The notes below the pieces were generated by a model. The model did no database searches and had not been told where the DNA came from. It worked only from the letters and a program-made list of their open reading frames with translations. A DNA stretch of 64,000 nt from Coccinella septempunctata (lineage: Eukaryota; Arthropoda; Insecta; Coleoptera; Coccinellidae). The stretch lies in assembly GCF_907165205.1 (NCBI RefSeq), contig NC_058195.1, positions 9,610,001 through 9,674,000 on the forward strand, in the 5' to 3' direction. Position numbers and translations under genes: made by a program. Below are positions 52,902 to 64,000 of the stretch, one piece after another (the stretch's first letter is position 1; each line of letters begins with the position of its first letter).

Positions 52902-54164
52902 CGAATATCTATTGATACCTAGTTAGCCTAGACCAGTTCCATGCATAAAAAAAATATTGCGTTACCATAGCAACGAACAATAACTCATTAAAAGTGTCAG
53001 TGTGAAGTTTGAGGTCAAAAAAGTAAACCAGAGTTACGCAATAAATTATAAAAATAAAGATGTCCACCGAAATTGTGGAAATCGAAAAATTTGAGTGGGT
53101 ATCGAGCCCTCATCAGGTAGGTACTTGCATTTACAAGGGTTATTAAGATGTAAGCAGATTTACGAAGATATCAATGTCCTCCGTATGCGACAGTGAAAAA
53201 TTGGACTGTAAGCTTCAAAATAGGTAAATTTTACATTGAAGATTATGACCGATCGGGAAGGCCAGTTTCTGTGTCAGTCCCCTAAAATATCGATGCAGTT
53301 CATGACATGATTTTATCAGACCGTCGAATTGGGCTGAAACGGATATCTGAAGCACTGAATATTTCATACGAACGCGTCCATCATATAGTTCAAGTCAATT
53401 TGGACATGAGCAAAATGGCTGCAAAATGGATTTCCAAATGTTTGAATGTTGCCCAAAAGCGTGCAAGGGTAGCAGCTTCTTGTTCAATCTGTGCTCGATT
53501 TGATAACGACGTAGACTTCTTAAACCGAACTGTTACTATGGATGAGACTTGGGTACATTTCTACGATCCAGAAACAAAGCAACAAACGATGGAATGGCAA
53601 CACTCTGGTTCTTCAAAACCTAAGAAGTTTCGTGTCCAAAAATCTGCTGGAAAAGTTCTTGCTTCAGAGTTCTGGGAATAGTCATGATTGATTTTTTGGA
53701 TGAGGGTAGAACAATAACCGAAGATTACTATTCGACATTACTGACCACTCTCCGGGAAAAAATTATAGAGAAAAGACGCGGAAAGCTATCCAAAGGTGTT
53801 CTGTTTTTGCAGGACAACGCCTCTGCACTCAAATATCATGTTGCTATGCAAAAATTTCGTAATTTAAGGTTTGAATTACTAGAACACCCACCTTATTCAC
53901 CAGATTTGGCTCCATCCGACTATCATCTCTCTCCTCAACTGAAAAAAAGTTTGAATGGTCGTAAATTTTCTTCCAACGAGGAAGCTGTGGAGGTCTGGTT
54001 CGCAGAGGAAGAAGGAACATTTTTTTTGAAAGGTTAGAGACGTTGCAGGTTCGCTGTAATAAATGTATCCAATTTAGAGGGGAATATTCTGAGTAATAAA
54101 ATATTTTGACATTCAAATTTTGTTTGGTTCTAGAGGAGGCTAAGAATTTTTCAATAAATCCTCG
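52902..54164 (+). mobile_element. mariner copy 5, full length
   Basis: A 1,263-bp element between TA at 52900-52901 and 54165-54166. The left repeat reads CGAATATCTATTGATACC, diverged from CGAGGATGTATTGATATC; the right end is AATCCTCG. Confidence 0.9.
53060..54096 (+). pseudogene. mariner transposase, frameshifted
   Basis: ATG at 53060 (MSTEIVEIEKFEW), then frame changes near 53090-53170 and a stop at the end of VSVP near 53283. The longest good block (53307-53681) runs MILSDRRIGLKRISEALNIS to MDETWVHF (Asp 1) and on to VLASEFWE, where a short deletion makes a stop. 53684-54037 carries on with MIDFLDEGRT, LQDNASALK (Asp 2, APAHK altered to ASALK) and PDLAPSDYHL (Asp 3). All three Asp codons remain, but at least four lesions break the frame. 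Confidence 0.9.
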
Positions 54165-54166
54165 TA

Positions 54167-56225
54167 TTTGTACATTTGAATCAATACTGCTCCCTATTTT
54201 CAACTTTCACAAAATTTTTGTGAAGAATATATTTCATTATGAATTATAGGAATCAATACATTTTGTTTCTTCCTTGAAATTTTACATAAATATTTCAAAA
54301 ATCTACTTTGAATAAATATTGTATCTGCACAAGGTGTTGAATAGTATTGAACTTTAATCTAACGTTTCTTACTTTTTATTGAATATACGTTGAAAAATCA
54401 CATTAAGAAAACGTTTTTTATTGGTATTCACAGTAACGTCTCGTTGAATGGTTTCTTATTCTAACTCGATGTGCTTTGTGCTTCTTATTAAATATACGTT
54501 GAGTAGGCACGATAAGTACACGTTTTGTATTGATAGTTACAGTAAATAATTGAATCATATAAGTTGATTAAAGGTGAAAACAACGAACATTTCAATCCCC
54601 CCTACCATATGAAACTTCTCCTATACAATAAAAATGTCCTCACTGAATCTTACCAAGAATTAATAATCCCTGTGCCTGTGAACTATTTGAATACTGAAAC
54701 ATGTTAACAGTAATCCCTGTATGCATATTCGATATAGAAACTGCTGATTTCGATATCGACTGGGCTTTGAAGTAGAGTGGAATAGCTACGTATGTAGGTA
54801 CGCTTTAACATATCATTAATACCCTTCTGCGAACGCAAGTATTATATGGTCTTTAATAACCTCGCATTCCGTGATTAAGAGTCGTCACTAAGGTTTAAGG
54901 AATATGCATAGTGGTAGAAATGTACGGTCAGTGGGGTGGTGCAGAGGGGGTTTAAGGTAGGGGAGGTATCTTATAGATTTGGACGGAAAAGATGTAAAAG
55001 GATGACCCTTCTTAATGCGATATAATTTGCGAGAATGAATAACCAAAAAAAGAAGTGAATTTTGCACGAATTAGAGTGAAAATAATTTATATTTCTTCGT
55101 TATGAGACAAAGGTTTACGATTTAGGCAAGCTTCCCCCAATAGGAGCAATTCTATTCATATGAAAGCGTTGAAAAACTTTTGTGTGGGGTTTCGCTGTTT
55201 ACATCCTCGTTTGTGCTTCGAATTCTGTGCACTCCTCTTTAAGCGTCCAATTAATGATAATCTTATGGCTTTCAATGAAATCAAGGCAGAGATCCACTCA
55301 TTTGACACCATGTTCATCTAGGGCCCCTCTATTGTAGAAAAAATGTTGTGAAAATAATCATAAGGATTTAATGATAAAGTTTTATCTATAAGGATTAAAT
55401 TCCAACTAGAAATTTATAAATTAATGATGGAAAAGTTATAAATACCAATAAATATTGAAGGAGACAAAGTTATCGAGGTGATTTTACATAATAATATGGT
55501 AAAACTACATAGGAAAAAATTTTTGGTAGCATCAGTAAAATAGAAAAAAAAATTGAACTCATTCTGTCTGGAATACAATGTGAAAAAATGAAAATGCCAA
55601 TGTTATTACCAGACATAGACATAAAGACATGGACTGTGCCTTCCCTTTCTATCTATGCATGAAATACGGTCAAACAAAGTGACAGAGAGAAACGCACGTC
55701 GGGCATGCAGTTGTCTCTTTCTAGAATATTGATTGGTCCACACTCACCTCTATGTGAACAAAAAAGAGAAGGTAAATACCCGACGATCATTTCTCTCTTT
55801 CTATAAAAAAAGCCAATTTCATGCTGACATTGCAAAAAACATTGATCAAGCAACTGAAATTTCATTGAATTTATACAGAAAATAAAGTATGCATTCTCAT
55901 TTGAGCATTTAGAATTTTTCTTCTTTTGAAAATCTATTTCAGCTCATAATCGAGCATAGTTGCTGGTTGAGAGATTTTTTTGGCTTTTAATCCTTCAAAA
56001 CCATCTTCAGACTAATATTGTAACCTTTTCACTACCTGCTTCTGTATTACACATACAAAATTCTTGGAATGAATTGTCGGGTTCTGAGAAATTTTAAATC
56101 GGTTTTCGGTCACATGAAATGTAGCAATATAATTCCAATTTTTAGAGTTTTCACAAATCAGGATCAGGGAGTGGATACAAATATAATGAGACTACTTTTC
56201 CAACTCAGTAACTTGTTGTAATTCG
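54167..56225. other. Mostly unique sequence; one small diverged duplication
   Basis: 54366-54437 and 54478-54545 are a diverged direct duplication (GAATATACGTTGA / AAATATACGTTGA, ACGTTTTTTATTGG / ACGTTTTGTATTGA, CACAGTAA / TACAGTAA). Otherwise this is AT-rich intergenic sequence downstream of Rpb8, with no credible ORF. I see no sign of a neighbouring exon. Confidence 0.4.
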
Positions 56226-56231
56226 TTTAAT
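56226..56231 (-). terminator. Possible polyA signal for Rpb8 (ATTAAA)
   Basis: Sense-strand ATTAAA lies 23 nt after the Rpb8 stop codon. It is the commonest variant of AATAAA. No canonical AATAAA was seen within the next ~100 nt, and no A-tract follows. Confidence 0.4.
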
Positions 56232-56253
56232 CAATAAAAATACTATAAATAAG

Positions 56254-56712
56254 TCACATAAATATTTTTTTGATCAAAAGGTACATCTCCTGACTCATCT
56301 CGAAATTGTGCAAGTTGTTGGCGTCTCCCTGCAGCCTCATGAGAAGTCCACCAAAAGAAACATACGCCGACAATCTTCTTGACTGGTCGCTCAGATCATC
56401 ATCGCCATCTAACCTATACACTTTTCCAGACATTACGTAATCGAAACTGTCGGCCCTAGATCCAACGGCCTCCACTTGTGCAGCATCCCAAAACGCGCTA
56501 TCAGGGTAGCCATCCTCTCTGAGCGTGGTAGCCAAAACCAATCGGAATTTGTCACCCAATTCCATGGGGTATATCCAGCTGTTTATGTCCAATATCAGGT
56601 CCATCTTGAAGGATTCACTATCGCAGTGTAAACGGGACACCCTGTCGAACTTCTTGCCTTCCGCGTCGATGTCCTTGACGTTGAATATGTCTTCAAATAT
56701 AACACCGGCCAT
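56254..56712 (-). CDS. Rpb8: RNA polymerases I, II and III subunit RPABC3 (Rpb8)
   Basis: A small shared subunit of all three nuclear RNA polymerases; it folds as an OB-type barrel and sits on the side of the largest subunit. The 152-residue product matches the family length (about 150 in animals). Clear signatures: MAGVIFEDIFNVKDIDAEGK (start), KKFDRVSRLHCDSESFKMDLILDIN (~20-45), ELGDKFRLVLATTL, FDYVMSGKVYRLDGD, and SAYVSFGGLLMRLQGDANNLHNFE near the C-terminus. The frame is open 96 bp farther upstream, but the ATG at 56710-56712 fits the conserved N-terminus and has a good context (AAAATGG). The variable loop (YPDSAFWDAAQVEAVGS) is as divergent as expected. There are no introns and no lesions. 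A TCAGTC initiator lies about 70 nt upstream. It is probably the functional gene; an intact retrocopy is the alternative. Confidence 0.95.
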   Translation of the reverse strand: MAGVIFEDIFNVKDIDAEGKKFDRVSRLHCDSESFKMDLILDINSWIYPMELGDKFRLVLATTLREDGYPDSAFWDAAQVEAVGSRADSFDYVMSGKVYRLDGDDDLSDQSRRLSAYVSFGGLLMRLQGDANNLHNFEMSQEMYLLIKKIFM

Positions 56713-56778
56713 TTTCGGGAAACAAACAGACAGAAATTTCTTATATTGAACGTTCAAACGGTAGTGATCCCTTGACTC

Positions 56779-56784
56779 GACTGA
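56779..56784 (-). promoter_or_regulatory. Possible initiator (TCAGTC) for Rpb8
   Basis: On the sense strand ACGTCAGTCGAG matches the arthropod initiator TCAGTY, giving a ~71-nt 5' leader. No TATA box is evident 25-35 bp upstream, as is common for housekeeping genes. Confidence 0.35.
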
Positions 56785-56799
56785 CGTATTGTCTGTAAT

Positions 56800-59717
56800 G
56801 CAGCCCACTTATACTACTACCCTTAAAGGTACTATTTCTACCTGAAGAATGAACACATGCGCATCTTAAATTTGACCCACTGATGGGAGTTTGATGCTTC
56901 ATTCACTTTTATTTCTTCTCCTATTTATTGTTTATCACTTTTACTTCTCTTCATTGTTCTAGAGAAGAATTTATTAATGTTTTATAAGAGTTTCGCTTAT
57001 CAAACAACATTGATTGAGTTATTTTGTATTAATTGTATTTTATTATGCTACTTTTTCTTTTTATAACATGTAGTTTTATAATTTGTGGTTGTTCTTTAAC
57101 CAGAAATATTGAATAATCATTGTCGAATAAATTTTTGGAGAACATTATACTGGTATATGATGAGATTAACTTTTGAAACACTCGATTGTGTGAAGGAGTT
57201 TCATGATAATTAATTACATCAGCGTAAGATTGATGTATTCGGGAAAATATTTTGCCTCTTTTTCAAAAAACTTCTATTCTCATTCTGTATCTCTCAAATT
57301 TGACAATAAAAGGGAAAACGTTTTTATTTCGTTTCTAAATTCGAATCTCAGTTCGAATTCCATCATCTTTTACGTCTTTAGACGGAGTCTACGAGTTCTT
57401 GCCTCTTCAACTGACAGGATTTTTGCATGATATCACGTAGACGGAAAGCAATTTTATAAATTTGACACACTTGTAGATAATGCAGGAGAAACAATCATAT
57501 ATGACGGGTAATCTTTGAATTGTTCTTGAATTATTGCTGGGCTCGATTTCATACTCGATTATACTGCCATTTTGTATTCGTTTGTTGGTATGTATGAGTA
57601 TTATTCCATCGCGAATATCCTGTTTTAAGTGGAATGTTCTTTTATGGACAATAACATGACGTGAAACCTAGGCGATAATAATATTATTGATATTTATTGA
57701 ACACTTATCGAAGCGTTTTTGCCAGCTTATTCAAATTCAAAATCTGAGAGGTCACCCATCCAGATATTCGACGAACTCTGCTTCGTTACCGAAAAATAAA
57801 TAATTTCTTGGTATATATTTCCAAACATACAGCTCGGATATTTTTGAGAACTAGAAAATAACATTTTGAATATCCGTGCAAAATTTGAAAGTCGTCTGAC
57901 GAATGGTTTCCGAAATACAGAATTTTGTTTTAATTCATTTATCATCATCGAATAGGTACAATATCGAAAGAGAAAGTATGAACTCTACTAAATATGTGAC
58001 AGAAGGACAATATTCACCATTTGAAATGAATTGTCCATTAACTTGGTAGTTCCAAGAAATGGTCCAAAATCCTCACAGATTTAGCAATCATTAGTTTCTC
58101 ATTAGAATGAACCGTAATACAAACAGCGATGAATGAATTCGAATGAACCTTTTGAGAAGGTCGTGAAATACGTGGAATACTATCAAGTAGAATATTACTT
58201 TGTAATTAATGCACTTATATTCTTTTTCTTTCTCTTCTTCTTTTTTTCAATATAGAATTCGAACTGACGACTTTTAAATGCCATTATATTCACATGTAAC
58301 GAATTAATTTAACGATGTAATGTTATAGAGTCCTTTTAAAGTGCGATCCAAAACAACTTGAAATCCCTTCATTTTGAAGAGTATAGAGGTTTCTTTAGAA
58401 AAATAAAAGTTTTCGAATATCTGATGGTTCCTGGAATGTATTCGAATTATTTGTTTAAAGTCAAATGAGAGCAATTGATAATGTTCGAAATTGATAATAG
58501 TCATTATATCGATGAAAATGCTTTGGTGAAAAGAATCAAGTGAAATATGATATAATTGTAATCCACTTGGGATTTTTACTAGAACTACACAGACGATTGT
58601 TATGACGTTATATGGACACTTTGACACTCGATAAAAATGATGGTTAATTCAATTCCAGTTATTTATTTTTAAGTATCAACTGCAGCTTCTTCAGGAATCA
58701 AGACTGAAATATAAGGAAAAAAATTTTCAGTGGAAGATGTCATTTAGAAGATACTTCTGTATGACATTTGATGAACTTCCTCTGGCTCTTTGTTAACAAT
58801 TGATTGAGAATGTTTTATTGCGTCACTCAACACCCCATCGAAGGCCAGTTCATTTGAAAATACAGACTGAAAGTAAAAAACGCTGTTTCAAAGACCTCAA
58901 TGTGAATTTCAACAATGAAAATGCTCTGATTTTCCCCATAGAATAGAAATCTCCTTTCAATTAGCCCGAGTACGTAACTGATTCAGTTTCAAGATTGTAA
59001 TAGCGGCCAACTTGGAAACAGCTTCTTCGAACAACGAGTGGTCCAAGTCGGCAAGTTGGGAGGCTGTACATATGAATGTATAATGCGTTTGCAGATGTGG
59101 CACCGACAGCATTGTTGGTCTCTAATGTAGATTATTGATTCAGTTTCAGGATCCGGAGGTTCTGTGCGTGTGTTAAACGTTATTGGGGGGCGTATGGTCA
59201 CCAGCCAACCCAGATTGCTTCTCGTAGTTGGACAAGGGAATTCGGGATCATTCCACCAAGGTTCGTCGAAGGAAATTAGGAAGGTTCTGAAGACTGCTTA
59301 AATGTTTCTATTTAATGTGTGTTATGTTGATGATTTTCGAAGAATAGTATGATATTAATATCATCAATTAATGAATAAACAAAATTATAAATCCTTCTCT
59401 TTGAAATATTCACATTTTTGAGCCATGTTGAAAATGTGAATGAGAAATTGAATTAATAAATGTACAATGCAAGAATGAAATCTTTTGCACAGTGAGTTAA
59501 GTAAGCTTAATTAGTTATTAGTGAAGTATAAAAATTTTCATATTTTTGTTCTTCCCCATTTACATATTATGAACAATAAACGAATTAAAGTTAACATTGA
59601 CAAATAAACGTTTGAAAAGGAAGATAAACTTCGTTCACAATAATAGATTATGTTTAACTATGTACAGCAAGCAGTGTTTCAAAAGCCAAGAATGAACAAC
59701 ATTTGCAGGAACTCAAT
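56800..59717. other. No recognised feature
   Basis: Nearly 3 kb of AT-rich unique sequence upstream of Rpb8. The longest frame is 107 codons (58304-58627, minus) and has no recognisable domain. No repeats shared with the rest of the window were noticed. It may contain introns or non-coding exons of host genes that I cannot see. Confidence 0.35.
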
Positions 59718-60130
59718 CAGTGGCGGTTCCAGGAATGATTTTGGGAGGGCAAGGGCATAATTTTATATTTTAAATTCTGTAAGGTTTCTGTTGATATAAA
59801 ATAGGTACATCTTTATGATTGACCCCGTCTTAATGGGAATTTTTCGAAGTTCACATTTCGAGTCGCGTATCTTCCAGAAAATACATCACAGATCGGAAAA
59901 TGATGCACATTCCGAAGCAGCAATTCTTCTTATAATAAATCTAAGAACTAAAATGATCTCGAAGCAACCATTCGGTCTTGACGATTTTTTACTCCATCTT
60001 TTTTGGAATTTTTTTAAGGTCAACTTTCGACACGCGTATCTCCCAAAAAAGTTATCGTAGTTCTAAAGGTGATCTATATTCTAAGTAAGCAACTCTTCTA
60101 GTAATAAATCTCGAAATTTTATCGACCTCG
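59718..60130. mobile_element. hAT-type end and diverged internal duplication
   Basis: CAGTGGCGGTTCCAGGAATG at 59718 is a hAT-like terminus related to the element at 47637. No matching second end was found nearby. Behind it, 59838-59960 and 60008-60130 are diverged direct duplicates (AGTTCACATTTCGAGTCGCG / GGTCAACTTTCGACACGCG, TAATAAATCTA / TAATAAATCTC). Probably a fragment of a non-autonomous hAT element. Confidence 0.5.
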
Positions 60131-60164
60131 ACTGAAGAAGCTGAAGCCTATGGAAAAAACATCA

Positions 60165-60880
60165 GCAAAAATACTCAACATATATTATATATTCTTTTGA
60201 ATGTAAGCAAAACATTTTTGGTTATCAAACAATATAGCATATGTATGAGATTTAGCAAAGGTTAGTGTAATGGGGGGCCATACAATTTGGAGTATGATAC
60301 AAGAGCTTAGGGAAAAACCTCACTAAAAAAGCCCTGTCTTCCTGTGAGTAGTGTAGTGATGACAAATATATTTACAAAATAAGCTTTTAATACTGAAGGG
60401 CTTCTTTTCCATTGATATAAAAATTCCTTTATCCTCTTTCCATTTCGAAATTATTTCTGAAACAAAGAAACAGAGCAGAAAACGAGAACAAAAATGAATA
60501 ATAAAGCTTTCCTCAAAACTTATTCGAAGACTTGATGATGAATGAAGAAAAAAAAATTATAGGTGCATAACTTGTCCTTCAATTGCAATGGGAGGAATAT
60601 CATCTCTGCGTCAAAAACCTTCTGCTGATCTTGGTGGACGATCACCCTCGTCGTTAGAAATGCCTTCAGTAGTCAAATTAATAAAAGCCAAATCTTGCTT
60701 TTGACTGGGAGGGTCTTTCGACCAGGTCCAGTCTTCCAAGTGATGATTCTTCTGTTCTTCAGTTGTTCGAGGAACGCTACAGGACCCTTATGTTGGGGAA
60801 TCATCTCCCATAGATATACCAGTGGTTATTCAGTAGAAAATTGAAAAAACGAGAAAGAAATTCAAAAAACTTCTGACACT
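60165..60880 (-). repeat. Repeat Q, uninterrupted inverted copy
   Basis: Inverted match to 47440-47636 + 48852-49380, without the hAT insertion. It therefore gives the empty-site sequence for that insertion: the single GCTTTTAT/GCTATTAT-like octamer lies near 60685-60692. It carries the same coding-like stretch around CCAGTCTTCCAAGTGATG (inverted). Confidence 0.85.
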
Positions 60881-62018
60881 TTATCGATTATTTGTATTAA
60901 GTACAACATAAAGAGCTGGAACTCTTGACTTGTTCCAGAACATGCTTAAAATTTCATGTTTTCACGTAGTTTTTCTCCAGTTGCAGCATCATTTTTGCAT
61001 GTTGAAATGTCAATCTCCGAATACAGCGACGTACATCGCAAACAAATAATTTTTTTAGCCTACGTTCATCGTAGAATAACCGTGACATTTTTGCTCTTGC
61101 ATTACCACCATTCCAAGAGCCTCTCCTGATATGTTACAGTCGTTAGTTACAAACCAGGACGTCCGTTTCTTGAGTTTATCATCGTCCTGCTCCTACTCCA
61201 GCATGGAGCAGTCATTCTCCCTTAACCGTGTAGGGTTGAACTAAGAAAGGCCGAAGGGACATCCGGCACAAATCCTAGATGTAGTAGTTGTGTTGTTTCC
61301 TTAGAAGGGTTGCGTGGGAGAGACGTTAGAATGCGGTTTACACGCACGTGCTACCGTTGCTGGACCTGGCCACCCCCCAACGCCACCCCATCAGACCGCA
61401 ACCCCCAGAAGCCCTCTCTTCGATTTAATGTAATATGTATATGCTTGCGTACCGACTGTGTGCCTGGCTCTATCGTATGTAAATTTCTCCAAACCTCAGT
61501 GACGCCCTAAGTGCGGGATTCAAGGTGTTTGGATAATTCATTGGAGGAGTTGGGGGGCCGTTTGGGAGGAGAGAGAGATCCTGGACTTGAGTTATTGTTG
61601 CTCATGGTTCATTTTTATCGATGACCTGATTTTACTTGATGCTTTCCTAGAGTTTCATTGATAAGCAATTTTTTGAATATTTTTGTTCAAAAATGATTCT
61701 TTCGGGTTCTTTCAGATGTTCATCATTTTAAACGAAAGAATATAGGATATTTTTACCACATTATTCCACTTCGATTCAATCATCAATCCAGTTATTTCAC
61801 TTTGAGACTCTAAAAACTATTTACTCTCCAGGATATAAGTTCGGAACTGGTTTCTGTTGATTAGATAGAAAGATCAAAGTAAAATCATGGATGAATACAT
61901 TTGATGAAGTATTCATTTACTGCCTAGAAAAAAATTAGAACAATTTCAATATCCTAACACATAGGATTCGTTCAGAAACTCACTCTACCCATCACTTTCA
62001 AAAGTGATTTATCTTCAA
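60881..62018. other. Unique sequence, no gene recognised
   Basis: 61,130-61,560 is GC-richer (CCACCCCCCAACGCCACCCC) with a 66-codon frame at 61310-61510 that I do not recognise. It could be host single-copy DNA. No repeat relation was noticed. Confidence 0.3.
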
Positions 62019-63248
62019 TCTAGTTAGCCTAGACCAGTTCCATGCATAAAAAAAATATTGCGTTACCATTACAACGAACAATAACTCATTAAAAGTGTCA
62101 GTGTGAAGTTTGAGGTCAAGAAGTAAACCAGAGTTACGCAATAAATCAAAAGAAAGAAGATGTCCACCGAAATTGTGAAAATCGAAAAATTGGAGTATCT
62201 AGCCATCATCAAGTACCTGTATTTAAAAGGGTTAAGAGGTAAGCAGATTTACGAAGATATGCTTAATACCCTTGGTTATAAATGTCCTTCGTATGCGACC
62301 GTGAAAAACTGGACTGCAAGCTTCAACAGAGGTAAATTTTCCATTGAAGATGATAACCAATCGGGAAGGCCAGTTTCTGTGTCAGTCCCCGAAAATATCG
62401 ATGCAGTTCATGACATGATTTCATCAGACTGTAGAATTGGGCTAAAACGGATATCTGAAGCACTGAATATTTCACACGAACGCGTTCATCATATATTTAG
62501 TTGACGTCAATTTGGATATGAGAAAAATTTCTGCAAAATAGATGTTTGAATGTTGACCAAAGGCGTGCAAGGGTAGAAGCATCGCGTACGATCTGTGCTC
62601 GATTTGAAAACGATGTAGACTTCTTAAACCGAATTGTTACTATGGACTTGGGTACATTTCTACGATCCAGAAACAAACCAACAATCGATGGAATGGCGAC
62701 ACTCTGGTTCTCCAAGACCTAAGAAGTTTCGTGTCCAAAAATCTGCTGGAAATGTTCTTGCTTCAGTTTTTTGGGATTGCTATGGAGTAATCATGATTGA
62801 TTTTTAGGATAAGGGTAGAACAATAACCGGAGATTACTATTCGACATTACTGACCACTCTACGGGAAAAAATTGAAGAGAAAAAAGGCGGAAAGCTATCC
62901 AAAGGTGTTTTGTTTTTGCAGGACAAAGCCCCTGTACACTAATCACATATTGCCATGCAAAAAATTCGTTATTTAGGGTTTGGATTATTAGGAAACCCCT
63001 CTTATTCACCAGATTTGGCCCAATTTGACTATCATCTCTTTCCTCAACTGAAAAAAGTTTAAAAGGTGGTAAATTTTCTTCCAACGAGGAGTTAATGAAA
63101 GCTGTGGAGGTCTGGTTTGCAGAAACACGTTTTTCGAAAGGTTGCAGGTTCGCTGTAATAAATGTAGGTATCCAATAAGAAGGAGAATATGTTGAGTAAT
63201 AAAATATTTTGACATTAACATTCAGTTTAGTTCTATAGAATATCCTAG
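62019..63248 (+). mobile_element. mariner copy 6, degraded 5' end
   Basis: Homology starts at TCTAGTTAGCCTAGACC (62019); the outermost ~17 bp of the 5' inverted repeat are missing or unrecognisable. The 3' end is TATCCTAG at 63241-63248, with one changed base compared with TATCCTCG, followed by TA. Confidence 0.87.
62160..63199 (+). pseudogene. mariner transposase, frameshifted
   Basis: The cleanest N-terminus of the six: open from MSTEIVKIEK at 62160 to about 62500, including the helix-turn-helix region and SEALNISHERVHHI. A base insertion then gives a stop. A deletion near 62540 removes part of the KWIPKCLN segment. MDETW has lost two codons (GACTTGGGTACATTTC near 62645), so the first catalytic Asp region is damaged. 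A stop follows MIDF near 62807. LQDKAPVH near 62918 has Asn changed to Lys beside the second Asp, and the third segment reads FDYHLFP. Inactive. Confidence 0.88.
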
Positions 63249-63250
63249 TA

Positions 63251-64000
63251 TATTGAATTAGTTCATCCTTTCAACGCAATTCAAACTCTAAAAGAGTAAA
63301 AAAACTTTCGGAATGCCAGTGGATTCTAAGCAACACAGTTATGTGAAATTTCAAATGGTTTTCACCTTGATTCTTCGTTGCTATGAAAAAGAGCTGCGAA
63401 AAGTACCATCCGTTTTGGTTTAGCTTTCCTAGTTTTAGAGACCCCCTACTGGACATAGAATTTCGGACATCCTGTACATACTTTGCGAGAAGACCATTGT
63501 AATATATAAAAAAATCATGTGATCACCAACATGCATATACCCTCAGACCAAAAATTCGAAAATTGTGTAGATACATCAGAGAAGTTTTCACTGAAAATGT
63601 TATTCTTTTTTTTGTCATGCTCATATCCAACAGGAATTGTCTCCATTCGAAAATCGCATTTTCACGAATTGGGGAAAATCCTCCACTTATACATTTCATC
63701 CGGCAAATACTCCGTGACAAATTACATGAAGATATATCGAAGGGAACGATAAAAATGCTGAATCAACAGTTGGTTGGGGGAGTTCATACAGCCATATCAG
63801 CCCCAAGCATCAGTTTAGGACGTGAGTAGAGCTATTTGCCGGGATTCAACACAGAATTGAGTCACTTTTTCGAGGTTTATTCTGATCCGACCTGCGTTAT
63901 AAATTATCATAAACATGAGTTCAAGTAGTTCTGCCATCGCGGGGTAGGGGATGGTAAGCTTTGAAATATTGTTCACTAGAAATTCGGATTTGGAAGGCAA
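63251..64000. other. No recognised feature
   Basis: Anonymous sequence to the end of the window. Several 61-88-codon frames overlap on both strands at 63519-63829, which argues for chance. ACATCCTGTACATAC near 63468 is a weak match to the TACAGG-type ends seen elsewhere. Confidence 0.3.

Noticed and set aside
56713..56808. 32-residue N-terminal extension of Rpb8
   Set aside because: The frame is open, but the family's conserved protein starts at MAG and that ATG has the better context; the extension is most likely 5' leader.
1..64000. tRNA, rRNA or snRNA genes
   Set aside because: I looked for cloverleaf A/B-box patterns and known rRNA/snRNA cores on both strands and saw none I could support by eye.

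Overview
The window looks like a transposon-rich, AT-rich stretch of an insect nuclear genome. The grounds are mariner and Tc1-like DNA transposons, non-LTR retrotransposons of several clades, hAT-type and foldback elements, TTAGG-like sequence blocks and one recognisable animal housekeeping gene. A beetle is plausible, but the sequence alone does not settle the order. The only host gene I can name is Rpb8 (RNA polymerase I/II/III common subunit RPABC3), an uninterrupted 152-codon frame on the minus strand at 56254-56712.

Layout. 1-5.5 kb: a TACAGGG-ended repeat, then a complete but broken mariner. 5.5-7.5 kb: two direct copies of a ~375-bp repeat around a TA-flanked DNA transposon. 9.2-11.5 kb: a very long hairpin (foldback) element with a second copy of that transposon inserted in one arm. 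12.5-14 kb: a broken Tc1-like element. 14.9-15.95 kb: a promoter/polyA-bearing, possibly LTR-like region with three related hairpins. 16.4-17.75 kb: a LINE fragment. 18.9-21.6 kb: two mariners flanking a short ORF with a good TATA + initiator core promoter. 22.66-23.27 kb: a 102-bp satellite. 23.9-25.15 kb: first copy of a ~1.2-kb dispersed repeat, called R here. 26.85-30 kb: a LINE and a second broken Tc1 copy. 30.7-32.2 kb: a structurally intact Tc1-like transposon of another family, the best candidate for a recently active element.

32.8-38.04 kb is a second R copy split by two LINEs with long open frames (a CR1/jockey-group element and an RTE element). 38.4-39.9 kb: three MITE-like units in tandem. 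40.8-43.5 kb: foldback, repeat, LINE and mariner fragments. 43.5-45.3 kb: a GC-rich block with a long anonymous ORF, then a ~280-bp array built from TTAGGTTAG-like sequence. 46.3-46.95 kb: a very old Tc1 relic. 47.4-49.4 kb: a repeat (called Q here) split by a hAT element with a perfect 8-bp target duplication. 50.2-52.2 kb: third R copy followed by a second long-hairpin element. 52.9-54.2 kb: mariner. 56.25-56.71 kb: Rpb8. 59.7-60.9 kb: a hAT end and a reverse Q copy. 62.0-63.25 kb: a sixth mariner.

The sequence records layers of insertion rather than a pathway. Old repeats (R, Q, foldbacks) are split by LINEs, a hAT and TA-targeting elements, and several junctions are clean enough to order the events. 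Names R and Q are mine. Element boundaries come from comparing copies inside this window only.
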